Assembly (NCBI RefSeq): GCF_002836595.1
Contig: NZ_PJBB01000003.1
Location: 2,417,001 to 2,481,000 of the forward strand
DNA from: Tenacibaculum sp. Bg11-29
Lineage (GTDB): Bacteria; Bacteroidota; Bacteroidia; Flavobacteriales; Flavobacteriaceae
Reading direction: 5' to 3'
Length of the DNA stretch: 64,000 nt
The translations under genes were made by a program, and so were the position numbers. The notes below the pieces were generated by a model. That model was given only the letters and a program-made list of their open reading frames with translations, was not told where the DNA came from and did no database searches. Shown here in pieces: positions 59,526-64,000 of this stretch (position 1 is its first letter; each line of letters starts with the position of its first letter).

Positions 59526-61154
59526 ATGGACCTTAACTTTAACAAGAATGAAGATCACAATAAACTTTTAGCATCAGATTTACGAAGACGTTTTGCTAAA
59601 GTTAAACTCGGAGGAGGACAAAAGCGTATTGATAAACATCATGCAAAAGGAAAATTAACTGCTAGAGAGCGTGTTGATTATCTTTTAGATGACAATGCTA
59701 AATCAATAGAAATTGGAGCTTTTGCGGGTGAAAACATGTATAAGGAACATGGTGGGTGTCCTTCTGGTGGTGTTGTTGTAAAAATGGGATACGTAAGTGG
59801 TAAACAATGTATTGTTGTAGCCAATGACGCAACTGTTAAAGCAGGTGCTTGGTTTCCTATTACCGGAAAAAAGAACTTAAGAGCTCAAGAAATATCTATA
59901 GAAAACAAGTTGCCAATTATATATTTGGTAGATTCTGCAGGGGTATACCTTCCTTTACAAGATGAAATTTTTCCAGATAAAGAACATTTTGGGCGAATTT
60001 TTAGAAACAACGCAGTTATGAGTAGTATGGGAATTACCCAAATTTCTGCTGTAATGGGAAGTTGTGTTGCAGGTGGAGCTTATTTACCAATTATGAGCGA
60101 TGAAGCTATGATTGTTGATAAAACAGCAAGTATCTTTCTTGCAGGAAGCTATTTAGTGAAAGCTGCAATAGGTGAAAGTATTGATAATGAAACATTAGGT
60201 GGAGCAACTACGCATTGTGAAATTTCGGGTGTTACTGACTATAAAGCGAAAGATGATAAAGATGCTTTAGATAAAATAAAGTTTATTGTTGATAAGATAG
60301 GGGATTACGACAAAGCAGGGTTTAGCCGTAAAGAAGCTTTCCCTCCAAAAGAAAATGAAGAAGATATTTTTGGTATTCTTCCGAAGGAAAGAAATGCACA
60401 ATACGACATGTTAGAGATCATCCATCGTTTGGTTGATAATTCTGAATTTGAACAATATAAAGAGGGGTACGGTAAAACTATTATTACAGGTTATGGTCGC
60501 ATTGATGGTTGGGCAGTCGGTATTGTTGCTAATCAACGAAAGTTAGTAAAAACTAAAAAAGGAGAAATGCAATTTGGTGGCGTTATTTATAACGATTCAG
60601 CAGATAAGTCAACTCGTTTTATAGCGAACTGTAATCAGAAAAAAATTCCATTAGTATTTTTACAAGATGTTACTGGTTTTATGGTTGGATCTAAATCTGA
60701 ACATGGAGGAATTATAAAAGACGGAGCTAAAATGGTGAATGCAGTAAGTAACTCTGTTGTACCAAAATTTACAATCATTATTGGTAATTCTTACGGAGCA
60801 GGTAACTATGCAATGTGCGGTAAAGCTTATGATCCAAGACTTATTGCTGCGTGGCCTAGTGCCGAATTAGCTGTAATGAGTGGGAATTCTGCTGCTAAAG
60901 TTTTATTGCAAATAGAAACTGCATCTTTAAAAAAGCGAGGAGAAGAAATTACGCCAGAAAAAGAAGCGGAGTTATTTGATAAAATAAAATCTCGTTACGA
61001 TGACCAAATCTCACCATATTATGCAGCCGCAAGAATTTGGACAGATGGCATTATTAATCCATTAGATACTAGAACTTGGATTTCTATGGGAATTGAAGCT
61101 GCAAATCATGCGCCAATTGAAAAAAAATTTAATTTAGGAATCATTCAAGTATAA
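59526..61154 (+). CDS. acyl-CoA carboxylase beta subunit (carboxyltransferase)
   Basis: 542 residues. Two-part crotonase-like carboxyltransferase: KGKLTARERVDYLLDD, GGCPSGGVVVKMGYVSGKQC, oxyanion-hole loops GSCVAGGAYLPIMSD and GNSYGAGNYAMCGKAYDPRL, FLQDVTGFMVGSKSEHGGII. Length and motifs fit methylcrotonoyl-CoA or related acyl-CoA carboxylases rather than propionyl-CoA. Together with mvaB at 29805 it would fit leucine breakdown, but the biotin-carrying alpha subunit is not in the window and the substrate is not proven. Confidence 0.93.
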   Translation: MDLNFNKNEDHNKLLASDLRRRFAKVKLGGGQKRIDKHHAKGKLTARERVDYLLDDNAKSIEIGAFAGENMYKEHGGCPSGGVVVKMGYVSGKQCIVVANDATVKAGAWFPITGKKNLRAQEISIENKLPIIYLVDSAGVYLPLQDEIFPDKEHFGRIFRNNAVMSSMGITQISAVMGSCVAGGAYLPIMSDEAMIVDKTASIFLAGSYLVKAAIGESIDNETLGGATTHCEISGVTDYKAKDDKDALDKIKFIVDKIGDYDKAGFSRKEAFPPKENEEDIFGILPKERNAQYDMLEIIHRLVDNSEFEQYKEGYGKTIITGYGRIDGWAVGIVANQRKLVKTKKGEMQFGGVIYNDSADKSTRFIANCNQKKIPLVFLQDVTGFMVGSKSEHGGIIKDGAKMVNAVSNSVVPKFTIIIGNSYGAGNYAMCGKAYDPRLIAAWPSAELAVMSGNSAAKVLLQIETASLKKRGEEITPEKEAELFDKIKSRYDDQISPYYAAARIWTDGIINPLDTRTWISMGIEAANHAPIEKKFNLGIIQV

Positions 61155-61172
61155 TTTCACACATCATTAGTT

Positions 61173-63164
61173 ATGAGAAAGAAAATTTTATGGACTATCT
61201 TAATAGCCTTTCTTGGCTTTTTAGCATACCAAACTTACATTTTCACGCTTGCTGAAGAAGATAATATTAAACCTATTTATCTTATACCTAATGATGCAGT
61301 TTTTATTCTTGACACCGAAAGACCTATTGACACTTGGGATGAAATTAGTGCCAGTGATATTTGGAAACACTTACAAAAAAACACCTTTTTTAATGACATT
61401 AGCAAGAGTTTAAATACACTTGATAAAGTTGTTAAAGAACAAAAAAGTATCCTTAATTTTATTGGAGAACGTGATGTTCTTATTTCTGCTCATGTTTACA
61501 AACCAAAAAAATATGATTTTTTATATGTAATAGATCTTGAAAAATTATCAAAACTTAATTTTTTAAAAAGTAGCATTTCTAAATTAGCAGGTGATAATTA
61601 TAAAATTACTAAAAGAACATATTTAAACCATGAAATAACTGAGTTATACGACAAAATCGAAAGAGAAACGCTACATATTGCGTTTATTAAAAACCAATTA
61701 ATAGCCTCTTATACGCATGTATTAATAGAAAACTCTATAAACCAATATCAAAAACCAATAATTGGTAGAGATGTTAATTTTGTGGAAATAACTAAAGAAA
61801 CTCCTGAAGACGGTTTTTTTAAATTGTTTTTTCAATATAAATACTTAAATAAATACCTTTCTTGTTTTACGAATAAAACAAATGACGAGGTTGTTAAAAA
61901 TATTCAGAGTTCACTTTTCTATTCAGGTTTTGATGTTTCTTTAATTGAAGGAACAATTATTCAAGCAGATGGTTATAGTAATGTTAAAGAAAATTCTGAA
62001 AGTTATCTAACAGCCATTCAAAAATCAGGAAAAGGAAAAAGAACAATTGCAAGTATTGCCCCAAGGAATACGGCACTTTATTTAAGTTTTGCTTTTGACA
62101 GTTTTGAACTGTTTCAAGAAAACTTTGAAGATCTTAAAAAAGAGAAACCAGAAGAGTTTGAAATTTATAATAAGCAAATTACAGACATTGAAAGTAAGCT
62201 AGGTATTAGTGTAAAAGAAAATGTATTTAGTTGGATAGGAGATGAGGTTGCTCTTATACATTTTAACTCTTCGCTTTCAAGAAATAAAAAAGATGTTGCT
62301 GCTGTTTTTAAAACAACTGATATTGATGACGCTACTGAAAATTTAAACTTTATTTTATCTAAAATAAAAGAAAAAACACCATTACAGTTTAAACAAATTA
62401 CTTACAAAGAACACACTATTAACTTTTTAGATTTAAAAGGTTTTTTTAAAATGATTGTTGGGAATATGTTTAAAAAAATGGAAAAACCATATTTTACTAT
62501 TATTGACGATTTTGTTATTTTTAGTGCAAGCCCAAACACATTAAAAGAAATTATAAATAATAAAATAACAAATTATACACTGGCTTCTTCTAAAGAGTTT
62601 GAAGAGTTTAATTATTTGTTTGATGATAAGTCAACTATTTTCACTTACATAAACACACCTTACATTTATACTGATTTGGTAAGTTTTGTTGATAGAAAAA
62701 CACAGCTTCAAATAAAAAAACATAAAGATTATATTATATGTTTTTCACAACTAGGTATTCAGCTAACTTCTGAAGGGAATATTTTTAAAAGTAATATAAC
62801 TACTACATTTAATGATCCTGTACTAGTAAAGGAGAAAATAAATTTAGATCGAAAATTAAAAAAGGAATTAACAAAGAAAATGGAATTAAGTACTGATTCC
62901 GTAGCTAAAATAGAATCAAATTTCCAAATAAAAGAAATTAATCCTTCTGATTTAAGCGCACCAAATTACAAAGAGTATTATGATGATGGTAAGTTAAAAT
63001 TTGAAGTCGAATTAGATGATGGTATGTTAGATGGAAATTATAAAATGTACTATCCTAATGGAAATTTGAAGTTAAAAGGAAGCTATAAAAACGGGAAAAA
63101 ATCTGGTACATGGCGCGCTTACGATGAAAAAGATAGTAAGTTGTTAATCAAAAAAAGATTTTAA
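61173..63164 (+). CDS. DUF3352-like protein with C-terminal MORN/YwqK repeats
   Basis: 663 residues. N-terminal membrane anchor (ILWTILIAFLGFLAYQTYIF), then a long periplasmic DUF3352-like region (PNDAVFILDTERPIDTWDEI, FSWIGDEVALIHFN, FTIIDDFVIFSASPNTLKEI). The last 60 residues are YwqK/MORN repeats (YYDDGKLKFEVELDDGMLDG, YPNGNLKLKGSYKNGKKSGT). The function is unknown. It follows the carboxylase gene by 18 bp on the same strand, so may be cotranscribed. Confidence 0.8.
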   Translation: MRKKILWTILIAFLGFLAYQTYIFTLAEEDNIKPIYLIPNDAVFILDTERPIDTWDEISASDIWKHLQKNTFFNDISKSLNTLDKVVKEQKSILNFIGERDVLISAHVYKPKKYDFLYVIDLEKLSKLNFLKSSISKLAGDNYKITKRTYLNHEITELYDKIERETLHIAFIKNQLIASYTHVLIENSINQYQKPIIGRDVNFVEITKETPEDGFFKLFFQYKYLNKYLSCFTNKTNDEVVKNIQSSLFYSGFDVSLIEGTIIQADGYSNVKENSESYLTAIQKSGKGKRTIASIAPRNTALYLSFAFDSFELFQENFEDLKKEKPEEFEIYNKQITDIESKLGISVKENVFSWIGDEVALIHFNSSLSRNKKDVAAVFKTTDIDDATENLNFILSKIKEKTPLQFKQITYKEHTINFLDLKGFFKMIVGNMFKKMEKPYFTIIDDFVIFSASPNTLKEIINNKITNYTLASSKEFEEFNYLFDDKSTIFTYINTPYIYTDLVSFVDRKTQLQIKKHKDYIICFSQLGIQLTSEGNIFKSNITTTFNDPVLVKEKINLDRKLKKELTKKMELSTDSVAKIESNFQIKEINPSDLSAPNYKEYYDDGKLKFEVELDDGMLDGNYKMYYPNGNLKLKGSYKNGKKSGTWRAYDEKDSKLLIKKRF

Positions 63165-63195
63165 TTGTAAATAATTAACGCAATAGTTACATTTG
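63165..63195 (+). promoter_or_regulatory. promoter of the yebC gene
   Basis: TTG (63165-63167), 20-bp spacer, TACATTTG (63188-63195): the clearest complete -33/-7 pair in the window. Confidence 0.7.
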
Positions 63196-63221
63196 CCGTT
63201 GCGTAAACATAATTTAAAGAA

Positions 63222-63938
63222 ATGGGAAGAGCATTCGAACTTAGAAAAGGACGTAAAATGAAACGTTGGTCTGCAATGGCTAAAACATTTACCAGAATAG
63301 GTAAAGATATTGTAATGGCTATTAAAGATGGTGGGCCAAATCCAGATACAAACTCACGTTTAAGAGCTGTAATGCAAAATGCAAAGGCTGCAAACATGCC
63401 TAAAGAGAATGTAGAGCGCGCCATTAAAAAAGCTGCTGATAAAGACACTAGTAACTATAAAGAAGTTTTATTTGAAGGGTATGCACCGCATGGTATTGCA
63501 GTCGTAGTAGAAACTGCTACTGACAACAATAACAGAACAGTAGCCAATGTACGTGCTATTTTTAATAAATGTAATGGTAATTTAGGTACATCAGGTTCAG
63601 TAATTTTTATGTTTGATCGTGTCTGTAATTTTACAGTAAAGAAAGAAGATATTACTGTTGATTTAGAAGAGTTAGAGCTTGAATTAATAGACTTTGATGT
63701 AGAAGAAGTTTTTAATGACGATGAAGGAATTATTATTTACGCACCGTTTGAACAATTTGGTTCTATTCAATCATATTTTGAAGAAAATAATGTAGAGATT
63801 TTATCTTCAGGATTTGAAAGAATACCAACAACAACTTTAAAATTGTCAGAAGAACAACAAGCGGATGTTGAAAAGCTTTTAGAGAAACTAGAGGAAGATG
63901 ACGATGTTCAAAATGTATATCACAGTATGGTTATGTAA
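63222..63938 (+). CDS. YebC/PmpR-family protein
   Basis: 238 residues, full length. N-terminal MGRAFELRKGRKMKRWSAMA and RIGKDIVMAIKDGGPNPDTN, then LFEGYAPHGIAVVVETATDN and NKCNGNLGTSGSVIFMFDR. Members are described as transcription regulators (PmpR) and, more recently, as ribosome-associated factors that help at difficult proline stretches. Monocistronic with its own promoter and terminator. Confidence 0.95.
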   Translation: MGRAFELRKGRKMKRWSAMAKTFTRIGKDIVMAIKDGGPNPDTNSRLRAVMQNAKAANMPKENVERAIKKAADKDTSNYKEVLFEGYAPHGIAVVVETATDNNNRTVANVRAIFNKCNGNLGTSGSVIFMFDRVCNFTVKKEDITVDLEELELELIDFDVEEVFNDDEGIIIYAPFEQFGSIQSYFEENNVEILSSGFERIPTTTLKLSEEQQADVEKLLEKLEEDDDVQNVYHSMVM

Positions 63939-63965
63939 TACCAATAAACATAGTATCTATCACTT

Positions 63966-63997
63966 AAGCCCTCTATTTAATAGAGGGCTTTATTTTT
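63966..63997 (+). terminator. terminator after yebC
   Basis: AAGCCCTCTA/TAGAGGGCTT, loop TTTAA, followed by TATTTTTT. Confidence 0.9.
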
Positions 63998-64000
63998 TAT

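Noticed and set aside
1..64000. CRISPR arrays, tRNA/rRNA genes, prophage, insertion sequences
   Set aside because: No regularly spaced repeats, no cloverleaf or TPsiC-type sequence, no transposase or phage structural gene was seen by eye.

Overview
The window is a stretch of chromosome from a member of the Bacteroidota, almost certainly the family Flavobacteriaceae (a Tenacibaculum- or Polaribacter-like marine genus is my guess, not proved). The evidence: very A+T-rich DNA (about 30% G+C by eye), Bacteroidota-type promoters with a TAnnTTTG -7 element, PorP/SprF proteins and gliding-motility-type C-terminal domains, a carboxypeptidase-like domain on the TonB receptor, and families typical of this phylum (DUF1573, DUF2807, DUF4097, DUF4856, DUF3570). 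I saw no rRNA, tRNA, CRISPR array, prophage or intact transposon.

0-8 kb: the end of an FtsX-type ABC permease, a LysR regulator, a cystathionine beta-synthase-type enzyme with CBS domains, lipA, an atypical Nramp-family transporter, an ECF sigma factor, a Cys-rich membrane peptide and aquaporin Z. Between the converging CBS-domain enzyme and lipA is a 213-bp-spaced duplication in which each copy has a terminator hairpin followed by a tiny ORF.

8-16 kb: an accessory-looking region with long intergenic stretches. It holds orphan leaderless proteins (one with two PLAT/LH2-like domains), a TPR histidine kinase with its LytTR response regulator, a lone ATP-grasp ligase, several long hairpins, and a duplicated conserved leader in front of two of the orphan genes. 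It ends in coding debris.

16-33 kb: a lipoprotein operon (sulfatase, YHYH protein, MORN-repeat protein, SCO1-type copper protein); core genes murB, an aspC-like aminotransferase and valS; an ECF sigma/anti-sigma operon with two envelope-adhesin-like proteins; then HMG-CoA lyase, a metallopeptidase and a 5'-nucleotidase-like lipoprotein.

33-57.5 kb: the most interesting part, a large probable iron/metal locus. In order: DUF4856 lipoprotein, imelysin, an HTTM (vitamin-K-carboxylase-like) membrane enzyme, a TonB receptor, and an Fbp-type ferric ABC transporter; then a leftward operon of PorP/SprF and T9SS-sorted surface proteins; then a rightward operon of thioredoxin, ApbE, DUF4266 and a DUF3570 outer-membrane protein carrying a 43-residue Asp/His tract; then a leftward imelysin, di-heme oxidoreductase, imelysin operon. 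A shared A+T-rich palindrome related to TTTATTTAGAATAAAT sits at most of the promoters here, including midway between the divergent promoters of the T9SS and ApbE operons. This suggests one iron-responsive regulon that joins surface proteins, flavinylation, metal binding and uptake.

57.7-64 kb: core metabolism again: guaB, an acyl-CoA carboxylase beta subunit (a possible partner of the HMG-CoA lyase in leucine breakdown), a DUF3352 protein with a MORN tail, and a YebC/PmpR-family protein.
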